From positions 1-52,347 of the forward strand of contig JAEYOY010000073.1 in the NCBI GenBank assembly GCA_023411215.1: a DNA stretch of 52,347 nt. The letters run 5' to 3'. Source of the DNA: Bacillota bacterium. GTDB lineage: Bacteria; Bacillota; Clostridia; Lachnospirales; Lachnospiraceae. The stretch's first letter is position 1, and every line of letters starts with the position of its first letter. Below are positions 35,597-44,090 of the stretch, in pieces. The notes beneath the pieces are model-generated. The model was not told the DNA's origin and did not search any database. It was given only the letters and a program-made list of their open reading frames with translations. The translations under genes and the position numbers were made by a program.

Positions 35597-35730
35597 TACC
35601 AAATATCACTGTAACAGCAATTACTGTTATCGTTTACGCCACAACCAGAAATGTAACCGAATGAGTTCGATCATTGATTCTCGAATCGGAGTATTAGCAT
35701 TCATCGGTACTTAGGTTCTGTCATCTCCGC

Positions 35731-36630
35731 TTATCGTTCCAATAATATTCTCAGATTCCTCGGTATTGCCGGTAACCAGCGATCAAGTCCCAGTAATTTC
35801 GTCTTGGATTTCATGGAAGACGAAAAGGCATCGTAAGGAACACCCTCCAGAAGCTGCTGTGTCTCTTCTTCACTAAATGATATGATGCTCGGTACCATAC
35901 TCTTAGCCCCCTTATTCATTGGACAGACCTCTTGACATCTGAGACAATCATACATCGTGTGATGTACGGAAAGCGGAAGCCATTCCGGAAACTCCCCGGG
36001 CATCTCGTTCATGGCAGAGAGGCATCTCTGATTATCGATAAGAAATCGCTCCGGGCGTATTGCACCGGTAGGACAGCTTCGAATGCAAAGCATGCAATTC
36101 TTGCAGGAGGCAGCGATGGTTACTGGACGCCAATGCTCCTCCTCACAGGGTAAATCAGTAAAGAAGGCATCATATAAGAAATTACTGCCCATTCCCTCTA
36201 TATAGGTGATGTTATTCCTGCCGTAAGCAGAAAGTCCGCTCTGTACAGCCATTCTTTTTAACGGCAGGCTACCGGCCGGGCTGCAATGGTAGCCTTCCTT
36301 CTCAAGGTGCTTTGTAATCCTGTCTCTTGCTTCATCAATGCCGGGAAATACCATGCTTAAGGCTTTATGTACTGATCCCTTCCAGGTCAGTTCTACCTCT
36401 GCATAAGGCGGATGGGCCAAGGCAACCAATAGGATTGATCTGATTGTAAAATCTGCTGTCGGTACCTCATAACTATATAACTCCTCTACAATCCAGCGCT
36501 GAAAGCCGTTCAGCTCCTCCTCCTTCTGAAAGTGCTCCAGTTCCTTTTTCAGTGTGTTCAGCCTCTCCACCGGGATTAGTACAAGGTCATTACCAGACGT
36601 TTTTACCTCTTGAAGCAGTCGATGAACCAT
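35731..36630 (-). CDS. QueG-like double 4Fe-4S cluster protein
   Basis: 299 residues. The C-terminal half carries two cluster motifs, CKNCMLCIRSCP (about 176-187) and CLRCQEVCP (about 231-239), as in epoxyqueuosine reductase QueG. Upstream, AVQSGLSAYGRNNITYIEG resembles the cobalamin-side segment of QueG (RAGLGWIGKN). It is shorter than QueG (~380) and lacks the C-terminal HEAT repeats, so it may be a related reductase rather than the tRNA-modifying enzyme. AGGAGG precedes the ATG; its own promoter lies at 36672-36700. A single-gene unit. Confidence 0.8.
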   Translation of the reverse strand: MVHRLLQEVKTSGNDLVLIPVERLNTLKKELEHFQKEEELNGFQRWIVEELYSYEVPTADFTIRSILLVALAHPPYAEVELTWKGSVHKALSMVFPGIDEARDRITKHLEKEGYHCSPAGSLPLKRMAVQSGLSAYGRNNITYIEGMGSNFLYDAFFTDLPCEEEHWRPVTIAASCKNCMLCIRSCPTGAIRPERFLIDNQRCLSAMNEMPGEFPEWLPLSVHHTMYDCLRCQEVCPMNKGAKSMVPSIISFSEEETQQLLEGVPYDAFSSSMKSKTKLLGLDRWLPAIPRNLRILLER

Positions 36631-36671
36631 AATCTTACCTCCTCTTATATCGAATGTATGTTCTTATTACC

Positions 36672-36700
36672 ATAATAATACATTTGCTACAAAATATCAA
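36672..36700 (-). promoter_or_regulatory. Promoter of the QueG-like gene
   Basis: Minus strand TTGATA (36695-36700), 17-bp spacer, TATTAT (36672-36677). Confidence 0.6.
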
Positions 36701-36775
36701 TCTGTATTTTTATTGACAACCGTTGCTCGTATCACTTCAAGTGAACTTAAATGCTTCTTCGCTTCACCTTTGAGT

Positions 36776-36842
36776 AAAAAAAGTACTCGTTCATACTTGA
36801 ACCGTCTTCTATAAAGACAGCAGTTCAAATCGAATGAGTACT
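36776..36842 (-). terminator. Intrinsic terminator after ilvC
   Basis: On the minus strand AGTACTC..TTC..TTGAAC..GTCTT pairs in order with AAGAC..TTCAA..GAA..GAGTACT, followed by T7. A long, nearly continuous stem. Confidence 0.9.
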
Positions 36843-36872
36843 CTGAAATCATCTTACTATATAATCATAGCA

Positions 36873-37883
36873 TTAGTTATTAATTAATTTTGCCTTATTG
36901 GTCCAGCTCATCATCTTACGAAGCTCTGTTCCTACCTTCTCCAACTGATGCTCTGATTCAATTCTTCTCTTCGCATTGAAGTTCGGACAGCCTACCTGGT
37001 TCTCTAATAACCAGTTGCGTGCAAAGGTACCGTCCTGAATATCGGTAAGAATTTGTTTCATGGTAGCTTTAGTCTCAGCAGTGATAATCTTAGAACCGGT
37101 AATATAATCGCCATACTCTGCAGTATTGGAGATGGAATATCTCATTCCAGCAAAGCCGCTCTCGTTGATTAAGTCTACGATCAGCTTCATCTCATGGATA
37201 CACTCAAAATAAGCGCTCTCCGGTTCATATCCTGCTTCAACCAAGGTCTCAAAGCCTGCCTTCATAAGAGCGGTAACACCGCCACAGAGAACAGCCTGCT
37301 CACCGAAAAGGTCGGTCTCGGTCTCTTCACGGAAGGTTGTCTGAAGTACACCGGCTCTTGCACCGCCTATGGCAAGTGCATATGCAAGTCCAAGCTCATG
37401 TGCTTTGCCGGTTGCATTTTGATGAACTGCGATAAGACAAGGTACACCACGGCCTTCCTGATACTGGCTTCTTACCGTATGTCCGGGTCCCTTTGGAGCG
37501 ATCATTAATACATCTACATCTGCTGGAGGAATAATCTGACCGAAATGGATACTGAAGCCATGAGCGAACATCAATGCATTTCCTGCTACTAAGTTCGGAG
37601 CGATGGATTCCTTATACATCTTAGCCTGCTTCTCATCATTAATTAAAATCATGATGATATCAGCCTTCTTCGCAGCCTCAGCTGCTGTATATACTTCAAA
37701 GCCTGCTGCTTCTGCCTTAGCCCATGATTTGCTGCCTTCATAAAGACCGATAATAACATGAGCACCTGATTCCTTTGCATTCAGTGCATGTGCATGTCCC
37801 TGGCTGCCGTAACCGATGACAGCGATTGTCTTTCCTTCTAATAAAGAAAGGTTACAATCTTGTTGATAATAAATCTTAGCCAT
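36873..37883 (-). CDS. ilvC: Ketol-acid reductoisomerase
   Basis: 336 residues, class I. It converts acetolactate and acetohydroxybutyrate to the dihydroxy acids of valine and isoleucine synthesis, using NAD(P)H. The Rossmann motif GYGSQGHAHALN is at about 24-35; APKGPGHTVRSQY, the metal-binding DLFGEQAVLCGG and ECIHEMKLIVDLI segments are all present. AAGGAGG lies before the ATG. It follows ilvN by about 90 bp and ends in a strong terminator. No large ALS subunit (ilvB) is next to it. Confidence 0.97.
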   Translation of the reverse strand: MAKIYYQQDCNLSLLEGKTIAVIGYGSQGHAHALNAKESGAHVIIGLYEGSKSWAKAEAAGFEVYTAAEAAKKADIIMILINDEKQAKMYKESIAPNLVAGNALMFAHGFSIHFGQIIPPADVDVLMIAPKGPGHTVRSQYQEGRGVPCLIAVHQNATGKAHELGLAYALAIGGARAGVLQTTFREETETDLFGEQAVLCGGVTALMKAGFETLVEAGYEPESAYFECIHEMKLIVDLINESGFAGMRYSISNTAEYGDYITGSKIITAETKATMKQILTDIQDGTFARNWLLENQVGCPNFNAKRRIESEHQLEKVGTELRKMMSWTNKAKLINN

Positions 37884-37975
37884 TTCTAAAATCCTCCTTA
37901 TAATTGTTTTGGAGAATCTCCATCCTCCAATATTAGCCTGCTTTGCAGGTATTGCTTTTATGTATCAATATCGTT

Positions 37976-38479
37976 TTAATCGATAAAATCAGCGATATCA
38001 CCGGAGCCTCTGGCAAGACCTGTAATACCAGTTCTAACCAATTCCTTGATGGTATAAGGTCCAAGCAGCTTGATAAAAGCATCTATCTTATCCTGATTGC
38101 CGGTAAGCTCTATCATCAGGGATTCTAATGCCACATCCACGATCTTTGCACGGAAGATATCTGCTATCGACATAACCGCCTGGCGATCCCCCTCCGTTGC
38201 TGTAACCTTGACCAGAATTAATTCCCTTGTTACGGATTCTCCCGGTGCCAACTCCTTGATCTCAAGCACATCCTCCAGCTTTAACAACTGCTTTCTGATC
38301 TGTTCTAAGATCTGGTCATCACCATGTGCCAATATTGTCATTCTTGAGATGGCTGGATCCTGAGTCTCACCAACCGTTAAGCTGTCGATATTATAACCTC
38401 TTCTACTGAACAATCCCGCTACCCGGCTTAAAACACCGGCAGTGTTATCAACCAGAACCGACAATACTATTCTTTTCAT
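37976..38479 (-). CDS. ilvN: Acetolactate synthase small (regulatory) subunit
   Basis: 167 residues. The N-terminal ACT domain (SVLVDNTAGVLSRVAGLFSRRGYNIDSL, seen in pieces at about 6-33) binds valine for feedback in this family; the C-terminal half (about 80-160) is the ALS_ss_C domain. GGAGGAG precedes the ATG. It forms an operon with ilvC under the promoter at 38592-38620. The catalytic subunit must be encoded elsewhere, which is less common than ilvBN side by side. The length is typical of the IlvH/IlvN class in Gram-positives. Confidence 0.95.
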   Translation of the reverse strand: MKRIVLSVLVDNTAGVLSRVAGLFSRRGYNIDSLTVGETQDPAISRMTILAHGDDQILEQIRKQLLKLEDVLEIKELAPGESVTRELILVKVTATEGDRQAVMSIADIFRAKIVDVALESLMIELTGNQDKIDAFIKLLGPYTIKELVRTGITGLARGSGDIADFID

Positions 38480-38510
38480 AGCATGCTCCTCCCCTGTGTC
38501 CCTGATTTAT

Positions 38511-38550
38511 AAGAAAAGCCCGTCACCACAGGACACTCTGTAATGGGGCT
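38511..38550 (-). promoter_or_regulatory. Possible attenuator hairpin in the ilvN leader
   Basis: On the minus strand AGCCC..GGGCT encloses ACAGAGTGTCCTGT and is followed by TTTTCTT. It lies between promoter and gene. The T run is imperfect, and I found no leader peptide or T-box core. Confidence 0.4.
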
Positions 38551-38591
38551 ACTGTTGCTGTATAAAAAGTAAGTTTATTAAGTTGTATGTT

Positions 38592-38620
38592 ATTGTATCA
38601 ACTACATTCCCATTTGTCAA
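38592..38620 (-). promoter_or_regulatory. Promoter of ilvN-ilvC
   Basis: Minus strand TTGACA (38615-38620), 17-bp spacer, TACAAT (38592-38597). Confidence 0.8.
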
Positions 38621-38692
38621 GACATGATGGCTGGCTCTTTGCAGAAAATTTTTATTGGTTTAAACCGCTAAAGTGCCTGCATAAAAATTCAT

Positions 38693-38755
38693 AAAAATGA
38701 CTAGGAACATATGCTGACACCGTCAAAATACGGTGTTTTCATAAGCCCCTAGTCA
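38693..38755 (-). terminator. Intrinsic terminator after the glycosyltransferase pair
   Basis: On the minus strand TGACTAGG pairs with CCTAGTCA, with ACACCG/CGGTGT stacked inside, followed by T5 (38693-38697). It lies directly after the downstream transferase gene. Confidence 0.85.
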
Positions 38756-38756
38756 A

Positions 38757-39686
38757 TTATACAATGATTAACAATCCAATATTACGTAACAGACCTGTTT
38801 TCAAAAATCCATAATGAAGAATAGTAATTCTACGATCCAGAAAATTCATCTCAGGCAATGCTGCAAAATTACTGATTATCTCTCTGTTCTTATCAGAAAG
38901 AGTATCTCCGTACAGCTCTAAGAATTCACTTGCCTGTCGATAGAGTGCAGCTAATGCTTCTCTTTGCTGATGAAGTCCTAGGATTCGGTTCTTCACATAA
39001 GCAGCAAAGCCGGTATCCCCAACCACATTTCCTCCATGCTGTCGGTATAGCAGAGTCCCTTCCTTCACAAAGCCGATTTTTCCATAAGAAGCTGCAATTA
39101 ATGCAATCCACCAATCATGATATCTTGCCTTTTTTGGTAGCTGTCTGCTTAGAAGCTTTCTGCGAAGTGCCGCATTTACCATAACCGTACACCCAATCAG
39201 CTTATTCTCCATCAACAGATGCCCCAGATCCGTCCGATACGGATTGAGATGTCCAGAACAAAAGAAGGAGTGATTTAAAGTATTTAAATCCTGATCCACA
39301 ACGATAGCATCCGTAAATACGACCAATGGCGTCTCCTTATCAGATTGCGCCTCCATATGCTTCATTCGTTTTATGGTTACCGCCACTTTATTGCTATTCC
39401 AGACATCATCCTGGTCACTGAACATAACATAATCCGCTGTAGTTTCTGATAGCGCATGCATGAAATTCATCAGATGTCCCAGATTAGATTCATTCTGATA
39501 TACATGAACCTTTTCAGGATATTGATTTTCGTAGTTACGAAGAATGGATACCGTGTTATCCTTAGAACCATCGTCATAGATAAACAGCTCCAGATCCTGA
39601 TAATTTGATGCAAGGATAGAATTTATCTGCTCATCCACATATTTTTCACCGTTATACGTAGCCATTATAATTGCTATTGTGCTCAT
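38757..39686 (-). CDS. Family 2 glycosyltransferase
   Basis: 309 residues, a GT-A fold transferase using a nucleotide sugar: IIMATYNGEKYVDEQI at the N-terminus, FIYDDGSKDNT near 35-45 and the metal-binding MFSDQDDVW near 90. The acceptor region resembles rhamnosyltransferases of surface polysaccharide synthesis. The ATG at 39686 follows GTGAGGAACGAT; an upstream GTG at 39698 is part of that signal and is less likely. It lies 32 bp after the other transferase gene and is followed at once by a terminator. No membrane segment. The donor sugar is unknown. Confidence 0.88.
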   Translation of the reverse strand: MSTIAIIMATYNGEKYVDEQINSILASNYQDLELFIYDDGSKDNTVSILRNYENQYPEKVHVYQNESNLGHLMNFMHALSETTADYVMFSDQDDVWNSNKVAVTIKRMKHMEAQSDKETPLVVFTDAIVVDQDLNTLNHSFFCSGHLNPYRTDLGHLLMENKLIGCTVMVNAALRRKLLSRQLPKKARYHDWWIALIAASYGKIGFVKEGTLLYRQHGGNVVGDTGFAAYVKNRILGLHQQREALAALYRQASEFLELYGDTLSDKNREIISNFAALPEMNFLDRRITILHYGFLKTGLLRNIGLLIIV

Positions 39687-39718
39687 ATCGTTCCTCACTT
39701 ACCAGTGTTCCATGAATA

Positions 39719-40693
39719 TTATGCATTTGTCCAATAACTCTTATTCATACTAAAACGTCTTACCAGCTCCATCGGTAGAAGCTCGTAACGAACGCCTAAT
39801 TGATAACCCAGGAATTTGAAACCGCTATTAAGAATGAGATCCGGAATAAGTAAAAACTGCTTCTTCTCGACCAGATAGTTTAATGTATTCTTGATCAATC
39901 GAATTCCTTCCGACTCAGACTTCATTCCCTTAAATACCTCTTCATACTGTTTATGAGATACCCCCAGATCAAAGTTACGGGTAAACTGCTGTAGATAAGA
40001 ATATCTGTGACAATGCAGAACCTTAGCTTCTGCTACATAAGCGATTCGGTAATCTGATCGGATCATTGATGAGGCCATAATCATATCTTCATTAAAGATT
40101 GTCTTAGAGACAAAGCCGCCCAGCTTAGTATAGACCGAGTTCCGATAGGTTGCACATACATTGGAACAAAAGAAGGTTTTAATACCAAGCTCCTCCATAT
40201 CCTGTAGCGATTTCACCCGACTTTGCTTCGAATAATTAAAATGTCTTGTATAGCGTTCCACCAAACCCACACTCTCATCCGCCAGCTGCCTGGCATAGGT
40301 CGCAGAGACCCAGGGATCCGAATATGGTTCCAGTAGCCGCTCAATCAGATACTCATCCACGGGAACTGCATCCTGAGTCATAAACATCAAAATATCCGCA
40401 CTGGATAAGGATGCTCCTAATTTGCGTGTCCCACCATGATCAAAGTCCTTCTTATTCACCTCTATTACCGTAATATTAGAACCTTCGATCACAGGAAGCT
40501 TCTGCTCCTGCCCTTCCTGCTCTATGGTATGAAGAAGAATCACACGGTTTGGTTTGATCGTCTGACGATATAGCATTGTTAAAATACGATTAAGCTTATC
40601 ATCCGAGTGATAAGTGGGAATTATAACATCTACAGTATATTCTATTTTAATTTTATCCATTATTTCGTTCGTTGTCTTAAGTTCCATTCTCAT
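39719..40693 (-). CDS. Family 2 glycosyltransferase, rhamnosyltransferase-like
   Basis: 324 residues. VDVIIPTYHSDDKLNRIL opens the GT-A domain; FDHGGTRKLGA, MFMTQDAVPVDEYLI and FNEDMIMASSMI (with the usual ED catalytic-base pair) are typical of GT2 enzymes of the RfbN/rhamnosyltransferase kind. First gene of a two-gene unit with the other transferase, so both probably add sugars to the same cell-wall or capsular polysaccharide. The ribosome binding site AGGAAGG is very close to the first ATG (40693), so the in-frame ATG at 40687 is an equally good start. Confidence 0.88.
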   Translation of the reverse strand: MRMELKTTNEIMDKIKIEYTVDVIIPTYHSDDKLNRILTMLYRQTIKPNRVILLHTIEQEGQEQKLPVIEGSNITVIEVNKKDFDHGGTRKLGASLSSADILMFMTQDAVPVDEYLIERLLEPYSDPWVSATYARQLADESVGLVERYTRHFNYSKQSRVKSLQDMEELGIKTFFCSNVCATYRNSVYTKLGGFVSKTIFNEDMIMASSMIRSDYRIAYVAEAKVLHCHRYSYLQQFTRNFDLGVSHKQYEEVFKGMKSESEGIRLIKNTLNYLVEKKQFLLIPDLILNSGFKFLGYQLGVRYELLPMELVRRFSMNKSYWTNA

Positions 40694-40734
40694 GCCCTTC
40701 CTCTGCGAAGATTATTGAAGCCTTCAACAAGCAG

Positions 40735-40743
40735 ATTATACCA
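40735..40743 (-). promoter_or_regulatory. Extended -10 promoter of the glycosyltransferase pair
   Basis: Minus strand TGGTATAAT; the -35 region is poor, as is usual for extended -10 promoters. The small palindrome TTGAAG-C-CTTCAA (40715-40727) lies at about the start of the transcript. Confidence 0.55.
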
Positions 40744-40821
40744 TATATTAAGGAAAATTAAACTCCTAAATTATAAAGATAAGAATAACTTAAGATAATT
40801 TTTAGAAATATAAGTATAAAT

Positions 40822-40939
40822 AGAGTGTCTAAAGCCTCCACAAAAAATTATGTACGTGAATTTGCACAACTATAACTTAATCACAACATAAATCGTGCAA
40901 ATTAACGAACAAATATGGCAACAGGCATAAAGACACTCT
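40822..40939. repeat. 118-bp unit with inverted ends, MITE-like or terminator
   Basis: Ends AGAGTGTCT and AGACACTCT (40822-40830, 40931-40939), the match continuing with a gap to GCCT. An inner inverted repeat AATTTGCAC/GTGCAAATT lies at 40859-40867 and 40895-40903. Non-coding. No clear target-site duplication. It sits just after a membrane-protein gene and might instead be an elaborate terminator. Confidence 0.55.
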
Positions 40940-40949
40940 CTTCAAGAAT

Positions 40950-41390
40950 TTAGATATAGCTTCTGATTCCGGAGTAGCGGTTTGCCTTCTTCTTATGTCC
41001 AAGGTATACTAATCTGCAGCAGAAAAGCTGTAGAATGCTTAAGGCAAAGTACACCGCAGTTGACATTTGCCAATCCCTTGTAAGAAATACCTGAATGACC
41101 AAAATCGCGTATAAAATGCTCCCCATAACCGCAGACAGAAGCCAGGACATATGATTCCTCTTAAGGAAACAGAACATGGATGCAAGCATATTGCCAACTC
41201 CAAAAATTAAAATAGCAGATACTCCTGACAAGATCCAATCCTCAAAGGATAGCTTTGATAACCACACATGGGAAAATTTCATAATGACTCCATGCTCCTT
41301 ACAAATTAACTCTCTCCCCATATAAACAGCTCCGATTGCAAGTAACAAATCATAAAAACCCAGAATATATAGCCTAATCTTCAAATTCAT
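40950..41390 (-). CDS. Small membrane protein, four predicted helices
   Basis: 146 residues with hydrophobic segments at about 7-25, 52-75, 80-102 and 108-128, and a basic C-terminal tail (HKKKANRYSGIRSYI). No catalytic motif and no family recognised. AAAGGAGGTAA lies about 9 nt before the ATG, a strong translation signal. It is downstream of the DUF4173 gene on the same strand (147 bp gap), and may belong to the same group of membrane genes controlled by the XRE regulator. Confidence 0.7.
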   Translation of the reverse strand: MNLKIRLYILGFYDLLLAIGAVYMGRELICKEHGVIMKFSHVWLSKLSFEDWILSGVSAILIFGVGNMLASMFCFLKRNHMSWLLSAVMGSILYAILVIQVFLTRDWQMSTAVYFALSILQLFCCRLVYLGHKKKANRYSGIRSYI

Positions 41391-41537
41391 TTTATTAATT
41401 ACCTCCTTTAGAGTAAGTGTGCGCCAAGTGCCTTTTCACACCTGAGTGATGCATGCGCCATTCTCTGAACCTTCATGAAATATAACTTTCAATCAGTACA
41501 AATATCTTCAACTTTTATCAGGAAATATATCTCATAC

Positions 41538-43163
41538 TTATTTATGATACTTGATCGGATACACTTTTGTCAGGTTACCGGCTTTCGCGACAGAAAAGTT
41601 ATAATCACGTATATCTCTATCTTCGATCATCCGACGGATAGTTTCATAATAAGATGTGCTATAGTAATCCAGTGACAGCAGCTCTGCAACCATTCCATCA
41701 TCATAGAAATCATAGGATGCATATACCTCGGTACCTTCCTTGGCCGACTCTGTCCATCTGCTACCATCTGAAAGCAAAGGTAATACAACCAAAGCTGCAT
41801 CCGGAGATAGCTCCTGAACCATAAAAGCTGCATCCTCTGCTGAAAGAAGCGGTTTATGCTCTTCGAGATAGGAAGCAATAAAATAATCCGGCTTCGAAAA
41901 GGCGAAGGCAAGATAGCATACGGTGATGACCGCAACACAATAACGAAACAAAGGAAAGCTCTTTCGATAAACAGTAATGATCACTCCAGCCAAAATCAAA
42001 GAGAGAATTACCAAGGCCAATAATACGAACAGTCTCAAAAAAGTAAGATGGTATGCTCCGATGTATAACAGCATCCGATAAGCAGCTGAACCTATCATGA
42101 TATAGGTGCAGATTGTCATAAGAGTCAAGAGACGCCTGAGGAACGTACTCTCCTCAAAATAAGCAGTTGCGATTAACATCAGTACCACATTAATCACCGC
42201 TACTGCAAGCAGTTCAAAAAATCCTCGCCTCGCATATTCCGCAAAGGTATACCCCTCAGGTAAAGCAAAAAGTCCATTACTGAACAAATACATCAGCTGC
42301 AGTCCACAGAAAATTAGATATAGTAAAGTGATAAGCAATATGACTGTTACTGCAATAGAGGAATCTCCTTTTCGTCTCATCCTCTCTTCCCTTCCAGTCT
42401 GTGCAGCAGCTCCGCACAAAATGCAGTAGCAGGAGAAGAACCCAAATAAAGCCATCAACAAGATCGCTATTATTTCTGTAGAAAAAATATGCTCCATCAA
42501 TTCTTTTGTCATGTCACCAAAGATCATATCTGCTTGTGAGAGCAATAATACAATAATCCAAAGCAGAGGAACCGATATCAGGATCCCGACTACAATATTA
42601 CGGGTCTTATCGTACCGGAACAGCTTTGTCCGCTTCATGAAGTTTATTCCATCTACAAAGGGCATTCCGATGGATGCGAAACCAATAAACAACATACCGA
42701 ACATTCTGCCTAGATAATTCTGCACATCCCAGTCCCGTACCTGATGCAATTGATGAAGCAGGGAAAGGTTAAGAAGACAGATGCTTAGTACCAGGTTGAT
42801 TAACTGCAGCTTATCGCTGGAGGTCATTGCCGAAGAAAGACCTGCAAGCATTGCGCCTAGATAATAAAGGTAGGTACCCTTCTTCATAGGTAACTCGAAC
42901 TGCTTCATCACAAATTGTAGTAATACGATCATCACAGAGGTAAAGAAGATAATGTTAATACCTGCACTGGCTTTATAGAAGCATAAGGTAAAAGCTCCTC
43001 CAAACAGCAGACTGACAAGGCCGGTTATCTCAAATTTTGAACGCACTTTATTAAGCAGGGGTGATTCCGGATTTCTTTGAATACTCACGACTGCGGATTG
43101 GATTTCCTCCTGAAGCACTGTTTTCAGCTCTTCTTCAGAAAAAACGATATTTTGTTGTTCCAT
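41538..43163 (-). CDS. DUF4173 (DUF4153-like) multi-pass membrane protein
   Basis: 541 residues: a ~45-residue soluble N-terminus, about 12 membrane helices (50-440), then a ~100-residue soluble C-terminus rich in acidic and aromatic residues. PEGYTFAEYARRGFFELL near 320 is the hallmark of DUF4173 proteins, found widely in Firmicutes with unknown function. GAAAGGAG precedes the ATG. It follows the DUF2975-XRE pair by about 127 bp, with a TGCCAAAG/CTTTGGCA hairpin (43246-43284) between. Membrane sensing or signalling is plausible but not shown. Confidence 0.8.
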   Translation of the reverse strand: MEQQNIVFSEEELKTVLQEEIQSAVVSIQRNPESPLLNKVRSKFEITGLVSLLFGGAFTLCFYKASAGINIIFFTSVMIVLLQFVMKQFELPMKKGTYLYYLGAMLAGLSSAMTSSDKLQLINLVLSICLLNLSLLHQLHQVRDWDVQNYLGRMFGMLFIGFASIGMPFVDGINFMKRTKLFRYDKTRNIVVGILISVPLLWIIVLLLSQADMIFGDMTKELMEHIFSTEIIAILLMALFGFFSCYCILCGAAAQTGREERMRRKGDSSIAVTVILLITLLYLIFCGLQLMYLFSNGLFALPEGYTFAEYARRGFFELLAVAVINVVLMLIATAYFEESTFLRRLLTLMTICTYIMIGSAAYRMLLYIGAYHLTFLRLFVLLALVILSLILAGVIITVYRKSFPLFRYCVAVITVCYLAFAFSKPDYFIASYLEEHKPLLSAEDAAFMVQELSPDAALVVLPLLSDGSRWTESAKEGTEVYASYDFYDDGMVAELLSLDYYSTSYYETIRRMIEDRDIRDYNFSVAKAGNLTKVYPIKYHK

Positions 43164-43290
43164 TACTAATTCATACTCCTTTCAATTCTAATATTTTATT
43201 TTATATATTTATCTCCTTTATAAAAACTATATCGATTTCATTATCTGCCAAAGATATTGAAAAAGCTATGAACAAGCTTTGGCATAAGCC

Positions 43291-43500
43291 CTAATCCTCC
43301 TCATTAACATATTGAAGAATGTCACCGGGTTGACAGTTTAATGCCTTACAGATTGCCTCCAGAGTACTAAATCGGATTGCTTTTGCTTTATTATTCTTAA
43401 GAATCGAGAGATTCGCCATAGTAATATCCACTTGCTCAGCCAGTTCAGTCAAACCTATCTTTCTCTGTGCCATTACTACGTCCAAATTAACAATTATCAT
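43291..43500 (-). CDS. Small XRE/Cro-type regulator (YozG-like)
   Basis: 69 residues, a bare helix-turn-helix protein: IGLTELAEQVDITMANLSIL around 16-35 and CKALNCQPGDILQY near the end, the signature of the HTH_26 group paired with DUF2975 proteins (YozG/YoaS in Bacillus). The ATG at 43500 is chosen because AGGAGGTG lies 6 nt before it; a GTG 9 nt further upstream overlaps that site. It is 12 bp after the DUF2975 gene. It may autoregulate through the palindrome at 44044-44090. Confidence 0.9.
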   Translation of the reverse strand: MIIVNLDVVMAQRKIGLTELAEQVDITMANLSILKNNKAKAIRFSTLEAICKALNCQPGDILQYVNEED

Positions 43501-43512
43501 GTATGGCACCTC

Positions 43513-43962
43513 CTAAATGGTAAGATCGTTTTCTTGTTTATAGGTTACTGCCTGGTCAAAAACCTGGGATAGGACGAAGGAAAATAATCCGGCTATTGCA
43601 AATACCGCAACCAGCACGAGAGCCGCCGGTGTGATTACAAACAATAGTCTGGCAAGCATCATAACCGCGATGCAGAAAGAGCTTACACCCATACGTTTCA
43701 ATGACCTAACATTCTCTCTTACAAAGGGATCCTCCCTGATTACTGTCTTAAATATAGTGCGAAGCTCCCATACAATCACAAGAGCAAATACTCCTGCAAT
43801 GAAGAAAATAATGCTAAATGGAACATAAAACTCCCTAAAGATGGAGAAATACTTTCCAGCCTGTTTAAATAACAATGGAACTGTGGCACAGATAACAACA
43901 CCGGTGTAAAACATAAAATCCAGTATTAATTTCGTTACCCTGACCAATGGACTCTTACTCAT
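43513..43962 (-). CDS. DUF2975 membrane protein (YoaS-like)
   Basis: 149 residues with four membrane helices (about 13-30, 45-66, 93-110, 113-135) and the loop IREDPFVRENVRSLKRMG between helices 2 and 3, typical of DUF2975. Such proteins are almost always encoded next to a small XRE regulator, as here, and may control it from the membrane; the mechanism is not established. AGGAGG lies about 11 nt before the ATG. First gene of the cluster, behind a strong promoter with a long palindrome. Confidence 0.88.
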   Translation of the reverse strand: MSKSPLVRVTKLILDFMFYTGVVICATVPLLFKQAGKYFSIFREFYVPFSIIFFIAGVFALVIVWELRTIFKTVIREDPFVRENVRSLKRMGVSSFCIAVMMLARLLFVITPAALVLVAVFAIAGLFSFVLSQVFDQAVTYKQENDLTI

Positions 43963-44022
43963 GATCGTTATTACCTCCTACAAATTCACTTTTCTTTTAT
44001 CACTATCTTTCATCTTGAAGCT

Positions 44023-44051
44023 AATATAGCATAGCAAAAAACGAATGTCAA
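44023..44051 (-). promoter_or_regulatory. Promoter of the DUF2975-XRE cluster
   Basis: Minus strand TTGACA (44046-44051), 17-bp spacer, TATATT (44023-44028). The -35 lies inside the end of the palindrome at 44044-44090. Confidence 0.75.
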
Positions 44052-44090
44052 TAATTATTTATCGTTTTACGATAAATAATTATTGACATT
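44044..44090. promoter_or_regulatory. 47-bp perfect palindrome at the DUF2975-XRE promoter
   Basis: Two 22-bp arms (44044-44065, 44069-44090) with a 3-nt centre; each arm ends outward in TTGACATT. On the minus strand it is followed by CGTTTTTT, so as RNA it could also terminate transcription from metH. Confidence 0.8.

Larger units (their letters stand above)
35403..35730. other. 328-bp intergenic region with the tetR operon promoter
   Basis: Holds the promoter and palindrome described separately and an imperfect hairpin CTTGCGT..ACGCAAG near 35464-35512 in the transcribed leader. The part nearer the iron-sulfur gene (35600-35730) shows nothing. Confidence 0.55.
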
